Assembly: GCA_030248065.1 (NCBI GenBank)
Contig: JASAMV010002845.1
Span: forward strand, 22,869 to 86,868
DNA length: 64,000 nucleotides
Direction: 5' to 3'
Source: Rhynchonema sp. JSB1_4
Taxonomy: Eukaryota; Nematoda; Chromadorea; Monhysterida; Xyalidae
The translations under genes and the position numbers were made by a program. Positions within the stretch are counted from its first letter, which is position 1. Every line of letters begins with the position of its first letter. The notes beneath the pieces were generated by a model that saw only the letters and a program-made list of their open reading frames with translations, searched no databases and was not told the origin of the DNA. Positions 48,409-58,374 of the stretch are shown piece by piece.

Positions 48409-48995
48409 ACAGATTTGTTTCAAAAACTGCTTTGAAGATTTTGATTGAAGATGGCATGGCATCTTGTTTCAGGAGTGTACTGTACTTCATCAAAGCCGGT
48501 AGACAGGGAGGCCGATCTTGCGATATTATCAATCACATATACATGCGTTATCAAGTCCACCGCTTTGCCTTTTTCTGCTCCAAGTGTTTCACACTTTGTG
48601 CGCTTGCGCATTAATTTATTTTATAGCCGAGTCATGGTTAGTATCAGAATTCTGTTTATGTCGTTCCTTCCAAGGTGAAAATTTGAAATTCCACAGTGAA
48701 ATTTTGTGTTGGCGAGGTGTGGTGAGAATGCGTGACAACCTTTACTGCGATTTCGGTTGGCGTGCTTCTCCTACGCGCTACGCATACTTGCACGACAGCG
48801 ACTGAATTCCATTAAATCAGTTATACAGCTTAGAAGGAGGGACAACCAACAATTTTAGCCAAAATATTTTTATTATTTACTTGGCATTTAGATCAAACTT
48901 TAGGCGATTTAAGGGTGCTTTATGATACGGCTTCGAAAGGTGCCGCTTGCTATATCTTCTGACACGTGTGCCTGCACAAACACTAATTTCACATT

Positions 48996-49910
48996 CTTAT
49001 GGTGCTTATTAAGCTTACAGTACCAGCTGCAATTTTTGGCTGATTGAGGCCTGCGCCTGCAGAGCCTGCAGGCTCACGAGCCTGCGCAGGCTCAATACAA
49101 AACATAGCAGCCTGCAGAGCCTGCAGGCTCGGCGCAGGCTTCGCAGGCCCAGTGTATAAGCGGTCGCAGGCGCAGGCTCATGAGCCTGCAGCGCCTGCAG
49201 GCTCTGCAGGCTCGGCGGATGCACAGCTACTTTTTGTGCTTTGTGATATGATTTTAATTCAGTTTTTCTCAGTTGTTTGAAGCATTTATACAACGTTCGT
49301 TCTGAAAAAAACCAAAGCGTTGAAAGAATAAGCAATAAAACTGTCGATAAGGCCACATTTTATCCAGATTCACTGTTTAATATGAAACAAGTTCCTTTTC
49401 GCGCTTTTTGTCAAGTTTCAGCAGAAAACTATAAGAAAGGTAATCATGTACTAATAAAACTAGCAACAAATATCCATATACTAATGGCTAAATACGAGAT
49501 AATACGCACTCCGTCCATAAAAGGTACATGACTAAATGTCACAAAAACAAGCAAGCGCAGCTGTGCATCCGCCGAGCCTGCAGGCGCTGCAGGCTCATGA
49601 GCCTGCGCCTGCGACCGCTTATACACTGGGCCTGCGAAGCCTGCGCCGAGCCTGCAGGCTCTGCAGGCTGCTATCTTTTGTATTGAGCCTGCGCAGGCTC
49701 TTGAGCCTGCAGGCGCTGCAGGCGCAGGCCTCAATCAGCCAAAAATTGCAGCTGGTACTGTAGTTCATGTTCGTTAGGCCAATCAATACCTCGATTAACT
49801 ACAGACCTGCCCATTACGTTCAAAGAGTCAGCATCAATATTTTCTTCACCATTCACCAATGCCTTCTCATTATCATTGTCAGAGACAATAAAACATGCAG
49901 AGCTTTATAC
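48996..49910 (+). repeat. receptor-cluster repeat, copy R1 (split by hairpin element)
   Basis: The left piece (GGTGCTTATTAAGCT, ending 49017) and right piece (49763-49910, ending GACAATAAAACATGCAGAGC) together match copy R2 at 52329-52605. The 743-bp element at 49018-49760 interrupts it. No coding capacity is seen. Confidence 0.55.
49018..49760. mobile_element. 743-bp hairpin element with about 205-bp inverted arms, TA flanks
   Basis: Ends CAGTACCAGCTGCAATTTTT and its exact complement, with TA directly outside both ends (49016-49017 and 49761-49762). Arms of about 205 bp are packed with GCCTGCAG words. The middle, about 320 bp, is AT-rich and non-coding. CAGT ends with TA duplication fit a Tc1/mariner-type non-autonomous element. 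A related uninterrupted copy of the host repeat at 52433 shows the joined target, supporting insertion at TA. Confidence 0.75.
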
Positions 49911-50349
49911 TTTGCGTAGCTGATAATTCGTTGCCAAACCGCATTGATATGATCACAAAAAATGTCAGAAAAGCAGACTGCACGTGAACCAGATAATTTT
50001 CAAGCAGGCCATCATCGTGAGAACCAGGCCACATTCGCCATTACGGTTGCCAGGGACTTAGGAAGAACAACACATGAGTGCAACTTGCACTGTGCACGGA
50101 TATCAAACATTACCGGAAACAAATTGAAAAACAGTTTTAAATTTAAAAATGCCGTTGCGTCCCGCCCGACGGCAGAATCGGAAACGATCTACATACAGAG
50201 AGCACCGTCAGCAAGCCTGAGAAATGTGCCGCGTGTTTTTTACAGACAGCAACCGTTGTTGGCAACAATTATCTTTAGCTTGTCATACGGTGGGTAAAGT
50301 AAACTGGATTTGGTCCTAGTGCCAAAAAGAAGGCATTTCGATTGCACCC

Positions 50350-51964
50350 ATGATGAGCAATTTAACGAACACAACCGAAGCGGCAGTTGTCGAGCCAGAT
50401 GACACGATCTATGCCGCTATTGCTCAGGTGGCGTCAATTATCTACTTCGTCACCGGTATATTTGTATTTATTGGCAACATCGCTCTGCTCATACCGATTA
50501 CGTACCACAAGGCATTCAGGACACGCAAGGAATATGTGGTACTTGGAGGTGGGTGATGCAATGCAATTGCAGTCCGCAAATGGTCAAGTGATTTGATGGA
50601 GTCACTGGCACTGTCACTATACAGTAGGTGGACTGTATCCGTGATTAGAGTTAAGTTTAATTTAAGGTCTGGCATTTGCGGACGCGTGGAATGGAATGGC
50701 GTTCTTCATCGCCGGACTGTATCGACTGCAACGTTCGATCGTTGGTGGCAGTTCAAGCAACTTGGTTCGTCCGCCTGTTTGTGTGTGAGCACTTCAACGA
50801 AGCATAATTGTAAAATTGTAGCTTGGTTTAACGGCATGGCACTGTGGTATAATGCCGTTCAATTTATTGTGGGCCGTATTCTATGGCGCCGCCGGGCTGA
50901 TGTTGTCGATGCTCAGTCTGGACCGATTTCTGGTCACTGCGTTCACAATGTGGTTGGTGCACATGTGATTCTCCTGAATGCTAGGGACTGCCCATACAAT
51001 GGGTTGATCATTAAAATTTGAAATTATGCTCAAAGGTACATCAGTCAAGGCACGACATTGGCATACGTCTTGGTGGGAGCCGTGTTTGCGCATCAAGCGG
51101 TTTTCAGCATCGTCGCGCTGATTAGCGGGTATAGTTTTCAGCTCGGCACTCCACACTGCAACATAGCATTGAGCACATGTAGATATGTTGCAGTTATATT
51201 TTGCATGATGATGGTCCGATCGATAGCGACTTGTGCTACCAAAGCCAAGTTATGCATCCGTGGGTCTATTCGTGGGAGTTGAAGGCATTTAATTACGGCC
51301 ATCTCGGCTCGATTGCTATCTTCGCGCTCGCCTTGCTCGTTTACATGCGTCACAATAAAAAGGTTCGTTATCTGGTTCGATCTGATCACATGATTGTGTG
51401 CATTACTTGGGTGCGAGTCAATTTAATAGGTGGCCGGCAGCAGCGAGATCAACGCGCAGGCAGCCAAACAGCAACGAGATATGACCAAACGAATGGCTTG
51501 GAGCACTGTGGCCACCCTTGTAAGTACCCGGCCAACGTTATGCACCTGTTTTAACACAAAAAACTGGGTGACCTGGAGTACAACCAAGGTTTCGCCTCGT
51601 TTCCGTACTTGCTGACTCACCCGTAGCTGTTCACTGCAGCAAACTATCGCCCGTACCAACTTTATCACATTTGCAGTTCCTCGTGATTCTGCCAGTGCAG
51701 GCGGCAGACCTCCTGACCGGTATCTGGCCGACTTCGCTCACAATTTTGTTCTATTTGCCCAACAACTTCAATCCGTTGATCAACGTGTTTCTGTTTTTGA
51801 TCAAACACAAGTTGATGATGAAAGGCTTGAAGAAGGCATTGGCTGGTAAGAGCATGCCCATCCATCTCAAAGACTGGGGTGAACAAGCAACCGTGGCCCC
51901 AGTCACGAAGACAGACAATCCTGGAGCAAAACAGGCAAACGCTGTTGTGACGCATCATCAGTGA
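50350..51964 (+). CDS. seven-transmembrane receptor A (rhodopsin-like GPCR)
   Basis: Seven exons: 50350-50548, 50667-50764, 50822-50952, 51036-51128, 51194-51362, 51430-51519 and 51677-51964, in frame, 355 residues. A short extracellular N-terminus with two N-glycosylation sequons (NLT, NTT) precedes TM1 (about 28-52, with GN), TM2 (LAFAD), and TM3 starting at a Cys and ending SLDRF (the DRY position). TM4 and a Cys-bearing second loop follow (DLCYQ), then TM5, TM6 (about 248-270) and TM7 with N-P-L-I-N (NPxxY position). The cytoplasmic tail is short and basic. These motifs mark a class A receptor, perhaps close to nematode serpentine families such as Srsx; the ligand is unknown. It is the first of three tandem copies with identical internal exon lengths. 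AATAAA at 52132 may end the transcript. Confidence 0.85.
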
Positions 51965-52131
51965 AGATATACAATCAAACTGAAGCGAAAACACCTGCAG
52001 TAGGCATTGCATTTGATAAGACTCCCTATTCTTCTTTTCTTTGGTTTTCTTTCGATTTTCATATTAGCAGCCGTATTTGTACAACCACGCGTTGCCGGCA
52101 GCAGGATGACCACGAAGCAGCCACAGCAGAG

Positions 52132-52137
52132 AATAAA
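52132..52137 (+). terminator. candidate poly(A) signal of receptor A
   Basis: AATAAA lies 168 bases after the stop codon of receptor A. Another (CCAATAAAC) lies near 52337. Either could end the transcript. Confidence 0.25.
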
Positions 52138-52328
52138 GGGGCCACAAAACAGAAACCAAACAAAGAAAGGGAGAGACAGCACCAGGACCGAAAGGCCACA
52201 TGAAAAACACGTAATCTTCAACGAACCACCTAATCACGTACCCTATGTAAATCTCTTTGGCAGTGATGTTGCCAACATACATATATCTAACGTCCCTGCA
52301 GTCTGATTGTTCATTGACGTATTCAGCT

Positions 52329-52605
52329 CCTGAGACCCAATAAACTACCTATGTAAGCACCCAAAAATATGCGGCACAACATACTTTCCCGTCACCATGA
52401 ATAAAGTTACTTAATCTATTATTTGTCATGTGCTTATTAAGCTCAGCAGAGGTTCGTTAGAGAGACCAATCATCTCACCTCGATCGCGACCACAGATGTG
52501 CCCATTACATTTAGAGAGCCAGAACCAATGTTATAATTTATCCCTCAGTAACTCATTCTGATTATCATCATCATTGTAAGAGACAATAAAACATGAGCTT
52601 TACGT
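52329..52605 (+). repeat. receptor-cluster repeat, copy R2
   Basis: A copy of about 277 bp: GACCCAATAAAC, a CCCGTCACCATGAATAAAG block, TGTGCTTATTAAGCT, CCTCGATCG, a CCCATTACRTTTAGAGAGCC block, and GAGACAATAAAACATG at the end. It is the most intact forward copy and the reference for the others. Confidence 0.6.
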
Positions 52606-52838
52606 TACCAGAGATCGGACTGAAGAGGTGACTTTTTTAAGTGAAGATGTCAGGAAACTTTACTGATGCGCCTAATTTTGAGCAGCGTCAATGTTGTTCA
52701 TTTTGGGTTTGGGAACAACCATTACGCTCGTAATATTTAGTGGAATCGGTAAAATTCTTATAATCCTCAACTAAGTCACGCAATTGAGGTAGGTCCGATC
52801 CGATCACCAAGTTTGATTTTCTCAAGCTATATCTGCAT

Positions 52839-53345
52839 TGAAGACCCGATAAACTTGCTACGCACCATATTTTCCTGTCACCATAAATAAGGTAACATGT
52901 CATGTGCTTGTTAAGCTTGTAGACCAATCATTATTTTTCGATCGAATGGAGACATGCCCGTTAATCTGGAGTTATTCTTGTCCATTTTGGGTTTGTGGAC
53001 AATGAGGAAGAGCAGTTGTGTAAATCAAGTATTGCCATGTATAGTTGAGTCATTAATTTCGACCGGCGTGAAAGTTGTTCCCCTGCACCACATGAACAAC
53101 TTTTACGCTGCTGATCGAAATCAGAGATCCAACTCCATGTATATGTCCATATCCAACTCCAAATATGACAAACAAAATTTTGTCCTCATTGTCTACAAGC
53201 CCAATATGGACAAGTATGACTCCACCTTTACGTTTATAGAGGCAGCAACGCTAATTTATTTTTATGAGTCACCTCTGGTGGCGCACAAACTCATTCTAAT
53301 TAATATTATCATCATTGTCAAAGACAATAAAACATGCAGAGCAGG
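52839..53345 (+). repeat. receptor-cluster repeat, copy R3 (interrupted)
   Basis: Matches R2 at both ends (GACCCGATAAAC to GACATGCCCGTTA at about 52839-52965; GACAATAAAACATGCAGAG at 53323-53341). About 320 bp of extra sequence lies between. Part of that insert (CATTTTGGGTTTG, 52982) also occurs at 52691. Confidence 0.5.
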
Positions 53346-53533
53346 CTGATGTGGTGACCAAGCTGATTATTCAAGTTGTCTACTTTGAAAACCGGCAATT
53401 ATTTCGTTGCTTCTGTGGTCAACGCAACATTTGCTTTACGGGGGCCGGCCAGAGCGGACTGCTGCATCTTCGCGACGCATTGCAAGCACGTACATAAAAA
53501 CGAAGAAACTTTATGCGTTGAAGTCGTTGAACC

Positions 53534-53600
53534 AGAGTTGTTGGCAGAGCATCGGTCGTGACATCATCCGAAGGTCGGCGGTTCGAGTCCTAATGGCTCA
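53534..53600 (+). repeat. tRNA-like relic (SINE-head-like), not a functional tRNA
   Basis: TTGGCAGAGCATCGG resembles box A, and GGTTCGAGTCC, about 35 bases on, matches box B. CGAAGGTC in between is tRNA-like. The 7-base acceptor arms pair only with wobble, and the T-arm stem fails after two pairs, so it cannot be a working tRNA. It ends about 70 bases before the start of receptor B and may be a decayed tRNA gene or the head of a SINE. Confidence 0.35.
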
Positions 53601-53671
53601 CAAACTGTATATTTTTTCGCCAGCATCGTTGTCAACGCAGCAGTAAAATAGGCAGTTCAATTGGAGCCGTG

Positions 53672-55182
53672 ATGAGCAATCTGACGAACTCAACGGAATT
53701 CACTGTGCTCAAGCCCGATAACATAATCTTTGATGCCATTGAGCAAGTGGGAACGATTATCTACTTCGTCACCGGTATATTTGTGTTTATTGGCAACATC
53801 GCGCTGCTCATACCGATTACGTACCACAAAGCATTCAGGACACGCAAAGAATATGTGGTACTTGGAGGTGGGTGCGGGGCAATTGCGATCTTCTCCCTTT
53901 TTAAAAATGATAGGGTCACTGCACGGATATGAAGAACAGTATCAGAGAAATTTTGATAAAATTCTAAGGGCTTGCATTTGCGGACGCCTGGAATGGCTTG
54001 GCGTTCTTCATTGCTGGTCTGTATCGACTACAACGCTCGATCGTTGGTGGCAACACAAGCAATCTGGTTCGTCTGGCCTAAATTTGTGTGTCAGAATTTC
54101 CACCAGAGTTTTGCAACCGCAAAATTTTAGCTTGGTTTTACGGCATGGCACTGTGGCTTGATGCCATTCAATCTATTGTGGGCCGTATTCTACGGTGCTA
54201 CAGGTCTGATGTTGTCGATGGTCAGCCTAGATCGACTTCTGGTGACGACGTATCCAATGTGGTGTGTTTAGATTTACATGCGATGTTTCATGACCAGAAC
54301 ATTTGAACCTATCAAAATGTTAGTTTACCCCTGAACATTAACAACATGCAAGTGCCACAGGTACATCAGCCAAGACATTACCCTGGCATACATCTTGGTG
54401 GGGGCTGTGTTTGTGCACCAAGCAATTTTCGCCATCGCTGCACTGATTAGCGGGTAAGGTTTCACAGATGGCTGTAGTATTATTGCTGTAGTATTGAGCA
54501 CCTGTGGATGGTTGACATCGACTGCAGTTACATGTTGCATGACGAGGGTCCGGTCGCTGGTGATTTGTGCTACCAAAGCCAAGTGATGCATGCGTGGATG
54601 TATTCGTGGGAGTTGAAGGCATTCAGTTACGGACATTTCGGTTCGATTGTAATCTTTGCGCTCGCTTTGCTTGTTTACATTCATCACAACAAGAAGGTTT
54701 GTGACATTTGCTGATTTTAATCACAGGACTTTTTGCATGTTCACTGAGTGCTTGTTCATTTGACAGGTGGCCGGCAGCAACGAGATCAACGCGCAGACAG
54801 CCAAGCAACAGCGAGATATGACCAAGCGAATTGCTTGGAGCACTGTTGCCACATTTGTAAGTGACCGACCAAGTGCTATTAACTACAGCAAGCTACTGCT
54901 CAAATATGGACCCATTTACAGTTCCTCGTGATTCTGCCTGTGCAAACGGTAGACTACTTGCACGGCATCTGGCCGCCTTCGCTCACAGTTCTGTTCTACT
55001 TGCCGAACAACTTCAATCCGTTGATCAACGTATTTCTGTTTCTAATTAAGCACAAGTTTATGATGAAAGGTCTGAAGAAGGCACTGGCTGGCCAGAGCAT
55101 GCCCATCCAGCTGAAAGATTGGGGCGACAAAATGACACAGGTCACAAGCACTAAAGCGGACAACACGCAGGGACCGATTTGA
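53672..55182 (+). CDS. seven-transmembrane receptor B (rhodopsin-like GPCR)
   Basis: Exons 53672-53867, 53969-54066, 54131-54261, 54361-54453, 54528-54696, 54767-54856 and 54922-55182; 345 residues. The structure and sequence closely follow receptor A. It has N-terminal NLT and NST sequons, TM1 with GN, LAFAD in TM2, TM3 ending SLDRL (Phe to Leu after the Arg), Cys in the second loop, and N-P-L-I-N in TM7. The C-terminal tail is shorter and different from A after the shared MPI-x-LKDWG motif. Exons 2-6 have exactly the same lengths as in A and C (98, 131, 93, 169 and 90 bp). The acceptor of exon 2 is AAG. No lesion is seen. Confidence 0.85.
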
Positions 55183-55484
55183 AACAGGAAACCGTTGCTG
55201 TCACGCATGGCTAATAATGACGATAATAATGCTAATAATACCCATATATCAAAGGGCAATGCAGTTGCCGGTTGTGGATCGGAAAAAAATCAAAATTTCC
55301 AGTGCCCGCAGCCGCTTTGCATGGCCAAATCACAGACAGCATACTCCGTCAACTTGCACCCATATCGTTGGATAAACATGATCTTCGATATAAGTTAATT
55401 AAAAAAATGTTTTTCATACACCTTGTGACTCTTTTGTCATCAAGATCATATATTTAGGTATTTGCAACAGATCGGCACTGCACG

Positions 55485-55768
55485 TGAGTGGTCACGTAAA
55501 ATTCTGCATGTTTTATTGTCTGTGACAATGATGATGACAATCAGAATGAGTTGGTGAAAGATAAAATATAACGTTGCGTCTGGCTCTGTAAACGTAATGG
55601 AAACACCTGCAATCGATCGAGGTGAGAGGATTGTTTTCTTTAACGAAGCCTCTGCTAAGGTTAACAAGGACATGACAAATACATCAAGTATAAATACTAC
55701 TTTATGCATGGTGACGGGAAAATATGCTGTGCCGCCGCAAGTATGTGGGCACCTATTGTAGGTACGGG
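55485..55768 (-). repeat. receptor-cluster repeat, copy R4 (inverted)
   Basis: Read on the minus strand it follows R2 almost block for block: TTTTCCCGTCACCATG, CCTCGATCGATTGCAGGTGT, CCATTACGTTTACAGAGCC, CATTCTGATTGTCATCATCA and GACAATAAAACATGCAG. Its opposite orientation shows that the repeat is not merely carried along by the tandem gene duplication. Confidence 0.6.
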
Positions 55769-57230
55769 TCTGAAAAGCTGCAATACGTTAACGAACTATC
55801 GTCTTCCGGGTTGTAGACGGAATGCGGCCGTGGTTTTTGTGGCGACATGTGGCAGTTGGATTAATAAGAATAAGAATGCTTAGCAAGTGATATTTATAGG
55901 TTCCCTAATGACGTAAAGCCCTCAACACACCTGATTGTTAATCCATTTTTCTTAGACTCGAGCTGAATATTAGTGTAGGTATGTATGTGATACGCACAAC
56001 GAGACAAGGGCCAGGACCACCACGGAATGATGACCTGGGATACTAGTCCAGCAGGTGCTCCCATTCGGAAACAGTCGAAGTCGGTGCTTTTTGTGTTCCA
56101 ACTTTATTTCTGTGAATTCCGATGTCTGTTGGACGCAACCTAATGTGTCTGGTCACTTTAGGGGGTGCTGATATACATACATACATAGCTCGTGAACATG
56201 GTCATCCGAGGTGGCTCTGAAGTGGGCCATTGAGTTGGAGTAAGTGGGCCGAAGTATAACGGTGTGACTGCTTAGATTGGTGATCAGTGTTAGTGGATCA
56301 ACAATCCACACTGTTAATCCAGTTTTGATCCTTGTTGTGTGCACTGAATGATTCAGCTTGTTGCTTTCAATGAACCATATGTAGCTTTTCGCAGAACAGC
56401 CAGGCAAAATTCAAAAGCAAGCGAATCGGCATCAATGAAATCCATCGTAAGTGTTGCGCATGAGCACCACAATCGTGCCTTGAAACGTTGGGGATCGGTG
56501 TGTTTCATTCAATTTATGCTATTCACAGCATGCACAATCGCCTGACCACTTCTTTAGGCTATAAAAGAACCATATCCGTTCAGTCTATCACACGCTGTGG
56601 CCAGAAACATAGCAATCTTGAGGGCACTTTTGAATCACCCTGTACATAACCTATAGCTTGAACCCAGCACGTTGGTGATTCAATGTGAAATCCATATCGT
56701 AAATCTGCGGGCTTCTTCTTGTACAGGCAACAAACAATACAGTAGATATGCAGTGCCGATAAAAATGCGGTCGCGCCCATCGCAAAGCTTGTTTTCTGTT
56801 ACATGTTTCAGGATTATGTTCCAGATGGGCAGACACCAGATCGCAATCGCACCGCGCTGGGCAGGAGGCCAAAGCGGTCGAACGCGGTTAATTTCTCTCT
56901 TTCGTTATCTTATTATGATTGTGGAGCTCAATTCTGGGCCAGACAATGTGCTGCGCTGCAAGTCTAGAATCCAAGCTCTTCACACGACCAAGAAAGGTTC
57001 TTGTATACCATCATGGGCTTGATAAAAAAAGCCCTGCTGAAAGCTTCTTTCATTATCATTATCCTTCTGAGATAACTAATGTGCATCATTTACTTCCAAT
57101 CTCACAGAAACGCAAATTTATCCACAGCAACAACCTCAGTATTGAGTGCAGCGGATGCACAAAACGCACAATTTTCAAAACCAGTTTATCATCTTTCTAG
57201 CTGAAGTCATGAACTCACGATTTCCGTCGA

Positions 57231-57345
57231 CCAATTATCGACCGCCCATTACTTTTCGGGAACCAGTGTCAATTTTTATCATTCACCTTTCTCTCTACCT
57301 TGACATTATCACCGTTATTGTCAAAGAAAAGAAGCCACACAAAGG
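57231..57345 (+). repeat. receptor-cluster repeat, degraded copy R5
   Basis: Only the second half is recognisable (GACCGCCCATTAC, then TTATCATTCACC and TTATTGTCAAAG), aligned with R1 and R2. It is poorly conserved. Confidence 0.35.
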
Positions 57346-57370
57346 TCACTTCACGCAATGAAAATTACTT

Positions 57371-58220
57371 GCGGCACAAATAAAGAAAGGATTGCCGTGG
57401 AAACGGTCTGAAAAACAAGTATTCGTGACAACCAGACATCCACGCGCTTAGATGTCTCATCTCATCTGCTGGTGTCACGTAAGTCTCTGTGAAGTCAGTC
57501 AGTGAACTCAGTCAGTCTGTGTCAGTAGTTGAGGTTTCCAATATGCAATCATAACACCATAGCATACGGAATCGCCGACTGACTGACATCACAACGCATC
57601 GTTGCTGTAACACAACCATTTCTGAAGAAAATTGGCGGTTCACAAGTCCACAATTCGATATGTGTATCACGTTTTGTTGATTTTCAGACCTCACAGCTCA
57701 TTTTATCGGTATTATGACTCGTTTGTTCGTAATTGTGTTGATTTTTGGCAAAACCATGCGATGTAAAACATGTGTCAGTCAGTCGCGAAATCCAACCATT
57801 TTCCGCACTTTTGGTCTCCACACTTTGCGTTTGTTCAATGTACTGTGTCTGACACTTACATTTGAGCTTTGGCATAGGCTTTGTTTGCACAGTTAGGGTT
57901 TTTGGCCAATTTTCCCCAAGGCAAAACAAAGCCAAGGCCTAAATATAAAGTGGCAGACAGAGACACAGTGTGTACTACATCAAGGAAAGCCCAAACCAAA
58001 GCCAACAAATAAGTTGTACAGAATGCAATAGAGACTGGCAGTTCAGAATTTTCGGGATTGCAAAACGCTACAAATGACAATAAAACACCAACACACATAC
58101 TGTAGAAGTAACTTCACATGTGATGCTCATTATTTGAGGCAAAAATAAAAAACAAGGGTTTCTCCGAAAGCTGTCTGAAAAACAGTGCGTGACAACCAGA
58201 CATTCACGTGAGCTGTCTCG
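57371..58220 (+). repeat. pair of direct repeats, 57371-57455 and 58141-58220
   Basis: Both contain GTCTGAAAAACA followed by CGTGACAACCAGACAT and CACG, about 80 bp of partial identity, 770 bp apart. The origin is unknown: a local duplication or two ends of a decayed element. Confidence 0.4.
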
Positions 58221-58374
58221 CGTCTCCTCACATTAAGCACGCAGGTTTCTTCAGAACGTAAAGGCCGCTGGCCACGTGCATGTATACTATAGTTAGTAAC
58301 GGACGAAAAAGGTACGGTAGGAGGGTTGTAATGTGTTGCGGTGGGTGACAGAACAAAACAGCTCAAACGCAGTC

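Larger units (their letters stand above)
48353..50349. other. intergenic region, twitchin 3' side to receptor gene A
   Basis: Contains the twitchin 3' untranslated region with ATTAAA at 48403-48408, a copy of the dispersed receptor-cluster repeat, and a 743-bp hairpin element inserted in that copy. No gene is recognised. Confidence 0.6.
51965..53671. other. intergenic region between receptor genes A and B
   Basis: Contains repeat copies R2 (52329-52605) and R3 (52839-53345), and a tRNA-like relic just before gene B. An open stretch at 52007-52306 encodes a hydrophobic segment followed by a polar tail but has no ATG at its start. No certain gene is seen. Confidence 0.55.
55183..58374. other. 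3.2-kb intergenic region between receptor genes B and C
   Basis: Holds repeat copy R4 in inverted orientation, a weak copy R5, two direct repeats (57371-57455 and 58141-58220), and an imperfect inverted repeat at about 57838-57974. No gene is recognised. Confidence 0.55.

Noticed and set aside
49018..49760. CRISPR-like or protein-coding repeat (many GCCTGCAG words, open frames on both strands)
   Set aside because: The structure is one inverted repeat with transposon-type ends and TA flanks; the frames arise from the repeat composition.
53534..53600. Functional tRNA gene
   Set aside because: The T-arm stem and acceptor stem do not pair properly and the anticodon arm loop is too long; kept only as a relic.
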